A stretch of DNA of 64,000 nt from Maricaulis sp048269565 (GTDB lineage: Bacteria; Pseudomonadota; Alphaproteobacteria; Caulobacterales; Maricaulaceae), in contig NZ_JBLXIK010000003.1 of the NCBI RefSeq assembly GCF_048269565.1, forward strand, positions 453,150 through 517,149, read 5' to 3'. Made by a program: the position numbers and the translations under genes. Shown piece after piece: positions 8,203-18,700 of the stretch. The notes beneath the pieces were generated by a model that saw nothing but the letters and a program-made list of their open reading frames with translations, did no database searches and was not told the origin of the DNA. Position 1 is the stretch's first letter. The number at the start of each line of letters is the position of its first letter.

Positions 8203-9912
8203 TCACTCCACCGCGACGCAGCCCAGCGTCGCGCGCATGAGCTCACCGGCCGGGACATCGCGCATCACCGCGACATCGGCGATGGCGCAATGATCGTCCG
8301 GCGTCAGATTCTCATTGGCCAGGATCTCGCGCGGCAGACTGTCCCAGTCATCGCTGCCGGTCAGGATTTCCGGACCGCCATCGGCCGGCGTATCAAAGCG
8401 CATCAAACGACCGCCTGCCTGCCAGACCGGCCATTCCAGCCGGTCCCCATTGCCGGTATTGGGATCGCCGGCATGCGCGAAAGCGCCCCAATAGGCCCCC
8501 ATCGCCTCGGCCACGACCTGGCGCCCGGCAGCATTGTCCCCGGTGAACAACACCTTGCCGATATCGCCGTAGAGGATCGTGAAATCGTTGAACACAAACG
8601 GCAATTCCATAGTGTGGGCCGCTCCGAGCAGGGCTGCGGTGTCGGTGAAGAGCAGCGTGCCGCCCTCGTCCCAGTCAAAACGGTAGGCCCAGACCTCGTC
8701 ATGGCCGGACGCCAGCAGCCGGTTGGCGGCGTCATCAACGCCGTCCATCCGCCACAGGCGGGCACCGATATCGCCCATTGCGTTGTAGCGGGCCGGATCA
8801 CGCCGGTTGCGGATCACGCCCAGCGTCGTCTTGGTGAACTCCGGATTGAAGGCGAGATAGAGCCGGTATTCGTCGCGATTACTGCCGGTGATAAGCGGCA
8901 CGATATCACGCGCCGGATCCGAGAAGGCCGCGCGCATGCCGCCGGACATCAGCGTGACGCCATCCTCGATCACGCGCGGCATGTCGGCTTCGCCATAGGC
9001 GTCGAATATCGCCTGAAGCGAGGCTGCGCGCAGCGCCGAAGCCGGTGCTGCGGCACCGGCGAAACGGGCCGCCGCCTCAATGCCGGCAATCTCGACCAGG
9101 GCGCTGTCGGGCAAGGGCTGAGTGCCCTCGGCGCGGGCCAGCGAGACACTGCGCATCGTGCCGCTTTCGGCGATGGCGCGATGGAACAGGCCCTCGGCCA
9201 GCGGCGAGGCCATCAGGGCCAACACGTTTTGTGCCCCGGCACTCTCGCCAAAAATCGTCACTCGCCCGGCATCGCCGCCAAACGCCGCGATATTGTCGCG
9301 CACCCAGGCGAGGCCCGCGATCTGGTCAAGCAGGGCGAAATTCGCCGCCGCGTCGGCGGGCATAATGGCGTCCCCGCGCAAGACCGGATGGGCGAACCAG
9401 CCGAGCGGCCCGAGCCGGTATTGCGTCACAACCACGATCACATCCTGGTCGAGCGCCAGCTGCGAGGCATCATACTGGGCCGCATAGCCCCAGGTATTGG
9501 CGCCGCCATGAATAAAGAACATCACCGGCAGGTCGCGACCTTCGGCGCCGGGCGGGGCATAGATATCGAGATAGAGACAGTCCTCGGCTCCGATCAGCTG
9601 GCCCGGCTCGAGATCGGCGTCATAGCCATTCGTGATCTGCGGGCAGCGCCCCGAGGATTGCAGAGCCTCGAACACACCATCGTGCTGAGCCACCGGGCGT
9701 GGCGCCCGCCAGCGCAAATCACCGACGGGAGGTGCCGCGAAAGCCAGCCCGCGCCAGGCATCGGCGCCGCGCGCGGTGCGAAAGCCGATCACTTCGCCCT
9801 GACCGGTCCCCCGCAGCGTGGTAGCGTCCGGCTCGGGCCGGACCGGTGGCTCTGCCGGCCCGCCGCAGGCCGCGAGTGCCCACATCAATATCGCTGGAAT
9901 AACAAGACGCAT
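8203..9912 (-). CDS. type B carboxylesterase, predicted lipoprotein
   Basis: A 569-residue carboxylesterase/cholinesterase-family hydrolase. The start at 9912 gives MRLVIPAILMWALAACGG, a lipoprotein signal with lipobox LAAC (Cys16), so it is probably anchored in the outer membrane or periplasm. The nucleophile motif FGESAGAQNV, the oxyanion region MFFIHGGANTWG and a candidate catalytic His in WGAFAHAGDPN are present. Family members cleave a wide range of ester bonds and the natural substrate is unknown. A longer in-frame extension upstream lacks any signal peptide and is judged non-coding. It is divergent from the patatin gene, with about 150 bp between them. Confidence 0.9.
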   Translation of the reverse strand: MRLVIPAILMWALAACGGPAEPPVRPEPDATTLRGTGQGEVIGFRTARGADAWRGLAFAAPPVGDLRWRAPRPVAQHDGVFEALQSSGRCPQITNGYDADLEPGQLIGAEDCLYLDIYAPPGAEGRDLPVMFFIHGGANTWGYAAQYDASQLALDQDVIVVVTQYRLGPLGWFAHPVLRGDAIMPADAAANFALLDQIAGLAWVRDNIAAFGGDAGRVTIFGESAGAQNVLALMASPLAEGLFHRAIAESGTMRSVSLARAEGTQPLPDSALVEIAGIEAAARFAGAAAPASALRAASLQAIFDAYGEADMPRVIEDGVTLMSGGMRAAFSDPARDIVPLITGSNRDEYRLYLAFNPEFTKTTLGVIRNRRDPARYNAMGDIGARLWRMDGVDDAANRLLASGHDEVWAYRFDWDEGGTLLFTDTAALLGAAHTMELPFVFNDFTILYGDIGKVLFTGDNAAGRQVVAEAMGAYWGAFAHAGDPNTGNGDRLEWPVWQAGGRLMRFDTPADGGPEILTGSDDWDSLPREILANENLTPDDHCAIADVAVMRDVPAGELMRATLGCVAVE

Positions 9913-10063
9913 ATCGGCCCCCAAGCCACAACTTCGCCGGAAAGGTGCGGTGAATAGCCGCCGGGAGCAAGAGATCATCGCTCGAGCAGGGTCTTGACCT
10001 TGCACCCCCGCTCCCCAAACAAGGGGGCGGCGTGCTCGCCTCAGCGTGAAACAGGATACTGAT

Positions 10064-12343
10064 ATGGGCGTGATTTTTGACATCGGACGGGGTCTCCGCG
10101 CGATTGCCGCGGCCAGCCTGGCGCTCGCCAGCGCCGCCGCCACCGCCCAGACCGCTGACTATGCCGATGGTCTAATGACCCAGCCGCCACCGGTCACCGA
10201 GCCGAATCGCTGGACACGCTGCAATCCGGCGCCCGCACCCTGTAGCCACCCCCGCATCGCGCTCGTCCTGTCCGGCGGCGGAGCCCTGGGCATTTCCCAT
10301 GTCGGCGCCATCGCGACGCTGGAACGCGCCGGTGTGCAGCCTGACCTCGTCGTCGGCACATCCATGGGCGCCATTGTTGGCGGCCTGTATGCGTCAGGCT
10401 ATTCGGCAGCCGAGCTGGAGCAGGCTATGCTCTCGCTCGACTGGACGCGCGTCTTCAGCGCCGATTCCCCGCGCCGCTCCCAATCCTATCGCCGCCGCCG
10501 GATCGAGGGGAACTTCCCGGCCGAGCTGAGCTTTGATCTCGATCGCTACGGGCTGCGCCTGCCGCGCGCGTTCATCAATGACCAGAATCTCAACCTCGCC
10601 CTGCGCAATCTGGTGCGCAATCCGGGCCGAGGCTCGTTCGATGACCTGCCAATTCCATACCGCGCCGTCGCCACCGACATCGCCACCGGCGCGCCCGTCA
10701 GCCTAAGCGAAGGGGACCTGGCGATGGCGATGCGGGCCTCGATGGCGGTGCCCGGGGTCCTGCCGCCGGAGGAAATCAACGGGCAATTGCTGGTCGATGG
10801 CGGACTGAGCAAGAATATTCCGGTCGATATCGCCCAGGCGATGGGCGCCGATATCATCATTGTCGTCGCCGTCCAGGGGCGCCTGCTGACCGCGGAAGAA
10901 TTGCGCACCGGGGTGGAATTGCTGACCCAGTCAATGACGCTGCTGGTCCTGTCCAACGAAACCGCTCAGCTCGCCTTGCTCGGGCCTCAGGACATCCTGA
11001 TCCAGGTCAGCCAGGGCGATCTGACAGCCGGCGATTTCACGCGCGGCCCGGAATTGATCGCTGCGGGCGAACTCGCCGCCAACGAGGTCTTTGACCGTCT
11101 GCAGGCCCTGCAGACGGACCATACTCGCCTCGTCGCACCACCGGTCCCCGAGATCGATGAGGTCCAGATCAACAACAGCTCCCGCCTGAGTTCTGAACTC
11201 CTGCTCGAAAACATTTCCCAACCCACCGGTGAGCTACTGAATGTCGATGCCCTCGCCGAAGATCTGGCGACGATCTACGCACTCGGCGCTTTCGATCAGG
11301 TGTCCTACGAACTCGCCCATCATGGCGACGCGACAGCCCTGGTCATCAATGCTGACGCCCGACCCGATGATGTCGCCAATATCCGAGTGGGGTTGACGCT
11401 CGAGAATGACTTTGATGGCGATGGCGAATACCGGATATCGCTGGAATACCGCTCGCTCCCGATCGACCCCTATGGTTCGGAGGTGCGTGTCGACGCCATG
11501 TTCGGGGACCGGTTCGGACTCTCGGCGGAATTGTTCCAGCTATTCGACACGACGCAGCATCTCTTCCTGGCGCCGCGGGCCAATTTCGTGATCCGCAATA
11601 TCCCGCGCTACCGGGCTGACGGCTTCCGCACCGGCACCTATCGCGCCACCTATGCCGAAGCGCAGCTCGACGCCGGCTGGCAGTTTGACTACCCGGCGGA
11701 AATCCGCCTCGGCTATCAGCGCGGAACAGGCCAAGCGGAGCTCCAGGACGGTTATGCAACGCCGGACGAGGTCAATATCGATATCGGCCAGATCAATCTG
11801 TCGGCCGGGGTCGACACACTAGACAATGCCTTCTTCCCGACCGGTGGGGTGCGGCTGTCCTCGCAGCTGTCGGTCGCGCGCGAAACCCTCGGCGCCAGCG
11901 CCGACTTCGAAAGCCTCGAGGCGCACGCCATGCAGGCCTGGTCGCGCGGTGCTGACACGCTGATCGTTCAGCTCGATGCCGGCTCCAACCTGTCCGGCAC
12001 CATGCCGCTGGATTCGCTCTACCGGCTGGGCGGCCTGTTCAGCCTGTCGGGCTACAAGGACGAAGAGCTGATTGGCGAGAGCTTCGCGCTCGGTCGTCTG
12101 GTCTATCGCCGCCGTCTGAATGCTGCCAATGCCCAGGTTTTCGGCGTCCCGCTCTATGCCGGCATCTCCCTCGAGGGCGGCAATGTCTGGGCTGACCGCG
12201 ATCTGGTCAGCGCCTCCGACATGACGCTCGCCGGCAGCGCCTTCCTGTCCGCCGACACCGTGCTCGGGCCGGTCTATCTGGCCTATGGCCGTGCCGATAC
12301 CGGCCGGCAATCACTGTATCTGTTTGTCGGCCGCCCGTTCTGA
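10064..12343 (+). CDS. patatin-like phospholipase with C-terminal outer-membrane barrel (type Vd autotransporter, PlpD-like)
   Basis: A 759-residue secreted lipase. A signal peptide is followed by a patatin domain (about residues 65-285) with the oxyanion motif SGGGALG, nucleophile GTSMG and the Asp of the dyad in VDGGLSKN. Next come a POTRA-like segment (about 335-420, with LRVGLTLENDFDGDGEY after it) and a C-terminal 16-strand surface-antigen barrel ending in LFVGRPF with the terminal Phe expected for BAM-dependent insertion. This architecture defines type Vd secretion, in which the lipase domain is delivered through or to the outer membrane. The start at 10064 has an AGGA-like ribosome site; an ATG 18 bases earlier is less likely. 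Confidence 0.92.
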   Translation: MGVIFDIGRGLRAIAAASLALASAAATAQTADYADGLMTQPPPVTEPNRWTRCNPAPAPCSHPRIALVLSGGGALGISHVGAIATLERAGVQPDLVVGTSMGAIVGGLYASGYSAAELEQAMLSLDWTRVFSADSPRRSQSYRRRRIEGNFPAELSFDLDRYGLRLPRAFINDQNLNLALRNLVRNPGRGSFDDLPIPYRAVATDIATGAPVSLSEGDLAMAMRASMAVPGVLPPEEINGQLLVDGGLSKNIPVDIAQAMGADIIIVVAVQGRLLTAEELRTGVELLTQSMTLLVLSNETAQLALLGPQDILIQVSQGDLTAGDFTRGPELIAAGELAANEVFDRLQALQTDHTRLVAPPVPEIDEVQINNSSRLSSELLLENISQPTGELLNVDALAEDLATIYALGAFDQVSYELAHHGDATALVINADARPDDVANIRVGLTLENDFDGDGEYRISLEYRSLPIDPYGSEVRVDAMFGDRFGLSAELFQLFDTTQHLFLAPRANFVIRNIPRYRADGFRTGTYRATYAEAQLDAGWQFDYPAEIRLGYQRGTGQAELQDGYATPDEVNIDIGQINLSAGVDTLDNAFFPTGGVRLSSQLSVARETLGASADFESLEAHAMQAWSRGADTLIVQLDAGSNLSGTMPLDSLYRLGGLFSLSGYKDEELIGESFALGRLVYRRRLNAANAQVFGVPLYAGISLEGGNVWADRDLVSASDMTLAGSAFLSADTVLGPVYLAYGRADTGRQSLYLFVGRPF

Positions 12344-12361
12344 CCTGCGATGGACACAAGA

Positions 12362-12390
12362 ATTCCGGGGCACGCATTGTGCCCCGGAAT
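12362..12390. terminator. bidirectional hairpin between convergent patatin and dodecin genes
   Basis: A perfect 12-bp stem, ATTCCGGGGCAC with GTGCCCCGGAAT, closes a 5-base loop 18 bp after the patatin stop. It lies between two genes that face each other, so it probably ends transcription from both sides, although the flanking T/A runs are short. Confidence 0.75.
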
Positions 12391-12449
12391 ATTCATGCGG
12401 CCATACTCTGCCCACGCATCAAGGCGCGCGCACGGTTGTCAAACCGTAG

Positions 12450-12653
12450 CTAGTCTTCCAGTTCGAAGGTCACGAGAAGGTTCACCTTGAATTTGGTGAG
12501 CTTGCCGTCCTCGACGATAACCTGCTGTTCCTTGACCCAGGCGCCGCGGATATTGCGCAGCGTCTTGCTGGCGCGCTCAATGCCCTTGCGGACGGCTTCG
12601 TCAAAGCTTTTCGAAGAGGTCGAGGAAATTTCGGTGATGCGTGCAACGGACAT
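12450..12653 (-). CDS. dodecin, flavin-binding storage protein
   Basis: A 67-residue protein that fits the dodecin family in length and sequence (MSVARITEISSTSSKSFDEA, then RNIRGAWVKEQQV with the Trp that stacks on the flavin). Dodecins assemble into hollow dodecamers that bind riboflavin or FMN and buffer free flavin in the cytoplasm. It is a single-gene unit between a terminator and the helicase gene. The 174 bp upstream hold only its promoter; I see no FMN riboswitch. Confidence 0.93.
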   Translation of the reverse strand: MSVARITEISSTSSKSFDEAVRKGIERASKTLRNIRGAWVKEQQVIVEDGKLTKFKVNLLVTFELED

Positions 12654-12827
12654 GGTGGATTACCTTTTTCTGGGGCGGCGTGCCGGCAAGGGGTCAATCC
12701 CCGGACAGCAGAGATACCGAGTAGAAGCGCCTCAGGTAACACATTTTGCTCGCTTAAAGCTACCGAATGTTGCGCCAACCTGACTGTTAGACGACCCGTC
12801 GCCAGCCCCATTGAGGTTGCCCCCGCA

Positions 12828-14549
12828 TCAAACGGAACGCTTCGCACCAGGTCGGCTGCCGGGACGGCGTGGCTTGAATATCTTGCCTTCCCCGCCCTTT
12901 GAAACGGTACCCTTGACGCCGGCACCCCTGGGCCGGTCACCGCCCTTGAACGGCGCTTTGCCGCCATCGCGCGCCGGCTTGCCGGACTTGGCTGGCCTGC
13001 TATCACCACGCTTGTCGCCGTCACGGCCCGCAGCCTTGCCCCGTGGGGCCGGACGGCCTTCGCCGCGCGGTTCGCCATCGCGGCCGATGCGGGTCGGGGG
13101 ACCTTCGCGGCGCTTGAAGTCATCGCCGGAGCGCGGTGCACCGGTAGACTTGCCCCGCGATGCAGGCCGCGCCTCAGAGCGCGAACCACCATCGCGGCCG
13201 GCACGGCCGGGCTTGGCTGGACCGCCCTCACGGCGCTTGGGCTCGTCACCCTCGCGCGCGGCGGCGCCGGCTGGCTTGCCCCGCGGAGACGGACGCGCCG
13301 CCTTGCGCGCGCCGCCGTCAGCATTGCGGGCAATACCCTGGGCCTGGAAAGCACGCTTGACCGGCTTGGCGCGCGGCTTGCTCGGCACTGCCGCATCGGC
13401 CTCATCACCCTCCAGCTCGACCACATGGCCGGCGGCGGTTTTCGGGATCGTGGTGCCGATCAGATGCTCGATATCGCGCAGATAGTGTTTTTCCGAATTG
13501 TCGACCAGCGAGATCGCGACGCCGGTCTTGCCGGCACGCGCCGTACGGCCGATACGGTGAACATAGGCTTCCGGCACATTCGGCAGCTCGTAATTGACGA
13601 CATGAGAGATATTATCGACATCGATCCCGCGCGCGGCGACATCGGTGGCGACGAGGATTTTCACCTTGCCCCGGCGAAACCCGTCCAGCGCCCGGGTGCG
13701 TTCACCCTGCGACTTGTCGCCATGGATCGCCTTGGCATTGAGACCGTATTTGACCAGGTGCTCGTGGACCCGGTCAGCGCCGCGCTTGGTGCGGGTAAAC
13801 ACAATGCCGCGCGTCATGTCCTGGGCGGCCAGGATGTCGAGCAGGAGCGAACGCTTGGATTCGCGATTGCACAGGATGGCACGTTGATCGATCGCCTCGA
13901 TCGGACGTGACTGAGCGGCGACCGAGATATGTTTGGGGTCCTTGAGCAGATCCTTGATCAGGGCCCGGATCTGTTTCGGCATCGTCGCCGAGGTCAGCAC
14001 GGTCTGGCGCTTGAAGTTCAGCTTGGCCGAGATATCGCGTACCGCCGGCAGAAAGCCGAGATCGAGCATCTGGTCCGCCTCATCGAGCACCAGCGTCGTC
14101 GTGCGGTTGAGCTTGATCGCCCCGGAGTCCATGTGGTCAACCAAGCGCCCCGGTGTTGCAACGACGATATCGACACCGCGCGACAGGGCGCGGATTTGCG
14201 GAAACGGCTTCGAGCCACCCACCACGAGGGCGACCGAAAAGCGGACATGGCGGCCATAGGCGCGGATGGCCTGCTCGATCTGGGCCGCCAGCTCACGCGT
14301 CGGGGTCAGGATCAGGGCGCGGCAGCATTTCGGCTCGACCGGCCCGCTGGCGTCGGCAAGGCCATTGAGGATCGGCAGCAGGAAAGCGGCGGTCTTGCCG
14401 GTCCCGGTCTGGGCAATACCGACCAGGTCACGACCGGCAAGCATTTCGGGAATGAATTCCGCCTGGATCGGGGTCGGGCTTTCATAGCCCTCTGCGGCCA
14501 GGGCGCGAAGGATAGGCTCGGCAAGGCCGAGATCGGTAAACTTGGTCAA
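12828..14549 (-). CDS. DEAD-box ATP-dependent RNA helicase, RhlE type
   Basis: A 573-residue cytoplasmic RNA helicase. Motifs appear in order: Q motif YESPTPIQAEFIPEML, Walker A AQTGTGKTAA, PTRELA, VLDEADQML, LTSATMP, and HRIGRTARAG. The two RecA-like domains end near residue 375. The remaining ~200 residues are low complexity, very basic and rich in Arg, Gly, Lys and Pro, a typical RNA-binding tail. The family unwinds rRNA or mRNA structure in ribosome assembly and cold growth. No operon partner is evident; 190 bp separate it from the sulfotransferase gene. Confidence 0.93.
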   Translation of the reverse strand: MTKFTDLGLAEPILRALAAEGYESPTPIQAEFIPEMLAGRDLVGIAQTGTGKTAAFLLPILNGLADASGPVEPKCCRALILTPTRELAAQIEQAIRAYGRHVRFSVALVVGGSKPFPQIRALSRGVDIVVATPGRLVDHMDSGAIKLNRTTTLVLDEADQMLDLGFLPAVRDISAKLNFKRQTVLTSATMPKQIRALIKDLLKDPKHISVAAQSRPIEAIDQRAILCNRESKRSLLLDILAAQDMTRGIVFTRTKRGADRVHEHLVKYGLNAKAIHGDKSQGERTRALDGFRRGKVKILVATDVAARGIDVDNISHVVNYELPNVPEAYVHRIGRTARAGKTGVAISLVDNSEKHYLRDIEHLIGTTIPKTAAGHVVELEGDEADAAVPSKPRAKPVKRAFQAQGIARNADGGARKAARPSPRGKPAGAAAREGDEPKRREGGPAKPGRAGRDGGSRSEARPASRGKSTGAPRSGDDFKRREGPPTRIGRDGEPRGEGRPAPRGKAAGRDGDKRGDSRPAKSGKPARDGGKAPFKGGDRPRGAGVKGTVSKGGEGKIFKPRRPGSRPGAKRSV

Positions 14550-14741
14550 GGGGGCACGCTTTCATCATAGGCATCTGCCGCGCCGGGCCCATGCCCGTCG
14601 CGTACGACGCCGTGTTTGCATCGAGGAAGCTTGCGTAGAACAGCCGCCATGTCGGTGTGCCATTCGCGGCACGTCTGGTTTGGCGGGGATCGATACGCAG
14701 TTAATCTCGCCAACGCACGCCGTCGATGAGATTGACATCAT

Positions 14742-15629
14742 CTACGCACGGCGTGTTGCCCGCCCTCTCCCACGGATCCGCCGAGGCAGCAAGTCATTTC
14801 GCAAGACCGGTATGGCGGCTCGCACCGGACAGCCTGCGCCCCAGGCATAGCCGAGAAGCTGGCGCAGGCCCGGCGCGGCGTAGTCAACGAGGGCTTTCTG
14901 AGTATCGGGGAGTTCGGCCGGGAAATCCATCCCCTCGCCGGCCAGATTTTCCCGGGCGGTGCCGCTCTGCTTGCGGTCCGCCCCGATCAGCACCCGCGCG
15001 CGCCAGTCCCCGGGCAACGGGTCGATGCCGCACATACCCAGAAGGCCAGTGAAAAAACGCTCGGCAGCGCGGGAATTCAAGTCCTCGAGGTGAAGTTTGA
15101 TATCCTCGAACCGGACCAGATTGACCGCCGTGCCAAGCCAGGCGGCGGCGTTATGCGTGTAGATCTCCTGCAGGGCGGGCATTTTGCCCGGAATTCCGAA
15201 GATCGCCATATTGAGCATGTCCTCGGGCGTAACGACCCGGCCCTTGAGATGGTCGACCCGGCCCTGGAAACTGTCCGAGGCAAAAAAGCGCGCCCGCGCC
15301 AGGACCCAGTCATATGGATCACGCAAAAGCAGGATATGGCGAGCCTTGTAGACCGCAATCGCGGAGACGTCAGAGAACAGCAAATGCCCCCAGCTGAGCC
15401 GGGGCTCGGCGGGGTCCATTGCCGCGGCATGCTGGGCCAAGATCGGATACTGGATGAAGGCGGCATGGTATTGCTGCGCCACCGGTACGAACATGCGCAG
15501 GATATTGCGAAGAAGATGGGTCCCGCTCTTGGGCACGCTGTTGAGAAAGACCGGCTCGGCCAACGCGGCCTGCTCGAACTCCGCGTTGCGCGCATCGAGA
15601 TTGTCGGGGATCAGATTGACGCGTGGCAT
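14742..15629 (-). CDS. sulfotransferase family protein
   Basis: A 295-residue PAPS-dependent sulfotransferase. The 5'-phosphosulfate loop is NSVPKSGTHLLRN (about residues 30-42) and the 3'-phosphate site is in LLRDPYDWVLARARF (about 101-115). These bind the donor PAPS; the acceptor (polysaccharide, lipid or other) is not predictable. The start at 15629 (MPRVNLIPDNL) was preferred over a longer frame. The gene lies 80 bp downstream of the large TonB-dependent receptor on the same strand and may be in its transcript. The C-terminal end is Arg-rich. Confidence 0.88.
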   Translation of the reverse strand: MPRVNLIPDNLDARNAEFEQAALAEPVFLNSVPKSGTHLLRNILRMFVPVAQQYHAAFIQYPILAQHAAAMDPAEPRLSWGHLLFSDVSAIAVYKARHILLLRDPYDWVLARARFFASDSFQGRVDHLKGRVVTPEDMLNMAIFGIPGKMPALQEIYTHNAAAWLGTAVNLVRFEDIKLHLEDLNSRAAERFFTGLLGMCGIDPLPGDWRARVLIGADRKQSGTARENLAGEGMDFPAELPDTQKALVDYAAPGLRQLLGYAWGAGCPVRAAIPVLRNDLLPRRIRGRGRATRRA

Positions 15630-15709
15630 GGCCCTCTCCCAAGGCAAATATGAAAAACGAGCGGTGGCAACAGCCACCGCCCGCATTTCATGCAGAATAG
15701 ATGGCGCGA

Positions 15710-18700
15710 CTAGAAGGTTCGCACCAGATTGACGAAGAAGCGACGGCCATACCAGTCATACTGGGAATAGAATGCCGAAGTTCCGACGGTGTTGAACTCA
15801 TTGCTTTGCGACCCGGTTACCGCCGGCGGATGCTCATCAAACACATTCGCGACACCCAGGCGGAGGCTCCAGTCATCATTGGCATACTGAGCTGAAAGGT
15901 CATGATAGACGACGGATTCAGTCCACAGCTTGTAGTTCACATCGGCACCGAGATAGGTCTCATTATCGGTGCCGTTGAGCCGGTAATACTGCTCACGATT
16001 GCTGGTCGGGCCGACATAACGCATGCCCCAGAATCCCGTCCAGTCGCCGCGGACCAGATTGAAGTTGAGATTACCGACCAGCTTGGGATCACCGGCTTCG
16101 CCATTACTGTCGCTGGTCGTTCCGCCAAGCAGATTGACCGTGTCTTCCAGCTGGTACGAAGCCCGCGCGCTGATATTAAGATCGCCGAAGCTGAACTCGT
16201 GACCATATTCAGCACTGACATCGACACCGCGGTTCACCTGACTGTTGATGTTGATGAAGCTGTCACGCACCTCTGCCACGGCGTACGGCACCGGATCGGT
16301 GGAACTATTGCGATCAAACAGGTCGCAAAGCGGCTCAGTGGCGAAGTTCTCGGAGCTATAGCAGCCGGTAATGATCCCTGCGGCACCCAGCCTGGAGACC
16401 TCGTTGGCGATCTCGATTTCGAAATAGTCAACCGAAAGCCTGAAATTGGCGAAATTCGGTGACCAGACGAAGCCGAGATTGAGCGAATCCGAAGTCTCCG
16501 CTTCGAGAACCCCGAAACCGCCACCTGTCACGATCAAGGCCGACGCGCCGCCACCAGTGAGATTGTTGTCGGGGACATCGGCGGCGCAATTATCCCGGAT
16601 GGTCTGGGTGATCGCGCCGTCGGCAAGGGCTTGGTCATAATCGATACAGATATCGACAGCGCGCTGGTCCAGATAACTCGTCTGATCGGACAGATAGAGC
16701 TCGAACAGGGCCGGCGTGCGGAAGGAGGTTCCCTGGGTGGCACGAAACATCAGCTGATCATTCACGACCCAGCTCAACCCGGCCTTGTAGGTCGTGCCCG
16801 AACCATAGCTCGAAACGTCGGTATAGCGGCCCGACAGGGTCAGCGACAGGGATTCAGCCAGCGGCACTCCGGCCAGGAGAGGGATGCCGAATTCCGCGAA
16901 AACCGCCTGGGTCGTGTCGGATCCCTGCGTGATGCCGGCCGTCGACTGGCCCCAAATATTGCCGGCCAGGGAAATTTCGCCGGGCGTGTCGTTGATGCTA
17001 TCTTCGCGGTAATGCAGCCCGACAGCCATGGCCATAGGCCCGGCCGGCAATTGCATCACCTCACCATTGGCAACGGCTTCCAGCGAGAGCTGCTCATAGA
17101 TGGTCGAGCCGGTCTCTTCGCCGAAGATATAATCGCGCACAGCCTGGTCGGTGATATTGCCACGCAGCAATTCGGGATCGAGCCAGTTCACATCGACGCA
17201 GGGCGCGCCGCGCGTCGAGGAGACGGTACCCAGGCAACTCGCTGTTCGGTAATATTGGTCATAGACGGCATCGGCAAAGATGCGCTGGTTCCAGTATTCA
17301 CCTTCAGAGCGGCTGAACTGCGCTGCAAAATCCCAGGTCCAGGTATCGAGACCGAAGAAGTTTTCACCCTCCAGGCCGGCGACCAACCTCATATAGTCAA
17401 CCGAAACCGAGCTGTCATTGTGATCGGTGATCGGTGTCGGGCTAAGCTCCTGGAACCCTCCCCAACCAACGGCGAAGGGATCATGGACACCCCAGAGCGT
17501 GTCGTCGCCATTGTAGGAATAGATCCAGTATTGCCGGTAGGAGTTGACATAGGTCTCGCGCCGGTTGAGCAGCACCTCACCAAACATGGTCACATCGTCG
17601 GTCACTTCATAGTGCCCGTTGATGAATATGCTGTAGCGCTCGGTTTCCGGCACCATGGTCGATTGATCCTGGAACGGGTGGTCGAAGCTGATCAGGGACC
17701 GGCCAAGCTCGCTGTTGGCGTCCATCAAATACCAGTTGTCGTCCGGCACCGAGAGGAAGTTCGGATCGGCATGGGATGTCCCGATCGGGGTCAGGCCGGA
17801 GGCGGCCAGTGATCCGGTATAGTCATACTGGACATAGTTCGGCCGGAAACGCGGCAGGTTGGAAGGCTGGCCGACCCGGTGATTGTAGTCATACACCCAG
17901 ACATGGCCCCAAAGCAGGTCTTCACATTTGAATTCGCCCGTCGTCGGATCGACGACGTCGGCGCGCGCGCCGCTAGAATCCGTGACATAGGCTTCGCCAC
18001 AATTGAAATAATCACGGTCGCCCTGAGCCAGCTCTGCGCGCGAATAGGCGTCGAGCGTAACGCTCAGAAAGCCGCGTTCGAACTCCCAGCCATACGTCCC
18101 GCTGATGCGGTATTCCTCGCCGGCCCCGTCCTGCGGGACAGACGCGAAGGCATCGATCGAACCGCCCGCTTCCTGGCGTGTGATAATATTGACGACGCCG
18201 GCGACAGCATCAGAGCCATAAAGCGATGAAGCTCCATCCTTCAGCACTTCGACGCGATCAATCACGGAGAGCGGCAGAACATTGAGGTCAAAGGACGACA
18301 CCCCGCCGCGCACGCCGGCAGGGCCGGCCCGGCGCCCATTGAGCAGGACCAGGGTCCGGTTGGCACCGAGCCCCCGCAGGGAGACGGTCTCAACCCCGGA
18401 TCCACCATTGGAGACGAACTGGCTGGAAACCGCAGAAGTTACCTGGGACGAGCCGGCCGCGACCGTTGAGTTCTGCAGGAATTCCGAGACGCTGACCACC
18501 CCGGCCAGAGCCGCATCGTCGGCCGTATAAACGTCGAGCGGCACCTCGCTGTTGAAGCCATTGCGCCGGATGCGGGAGCCCGTCACCGTAATGCGTTCGC
18601 CCGCTGGCATGGCCTCGCTGGCCTCGGCATCCGGCTCCGCCGGAATTGTCTCAACATCCTGCGCGAGCGCCGGCGCGACGCCCAGACCTGCGGCAGCACA

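Noticed and set aside
7996..9957. Long plus-strand open frame (653 codons) opposite the carboxylesterase
   Set aside because: Antisense to a gene with complete catalytic motifs and a signal peptide; the composition is that of a shadow frame.
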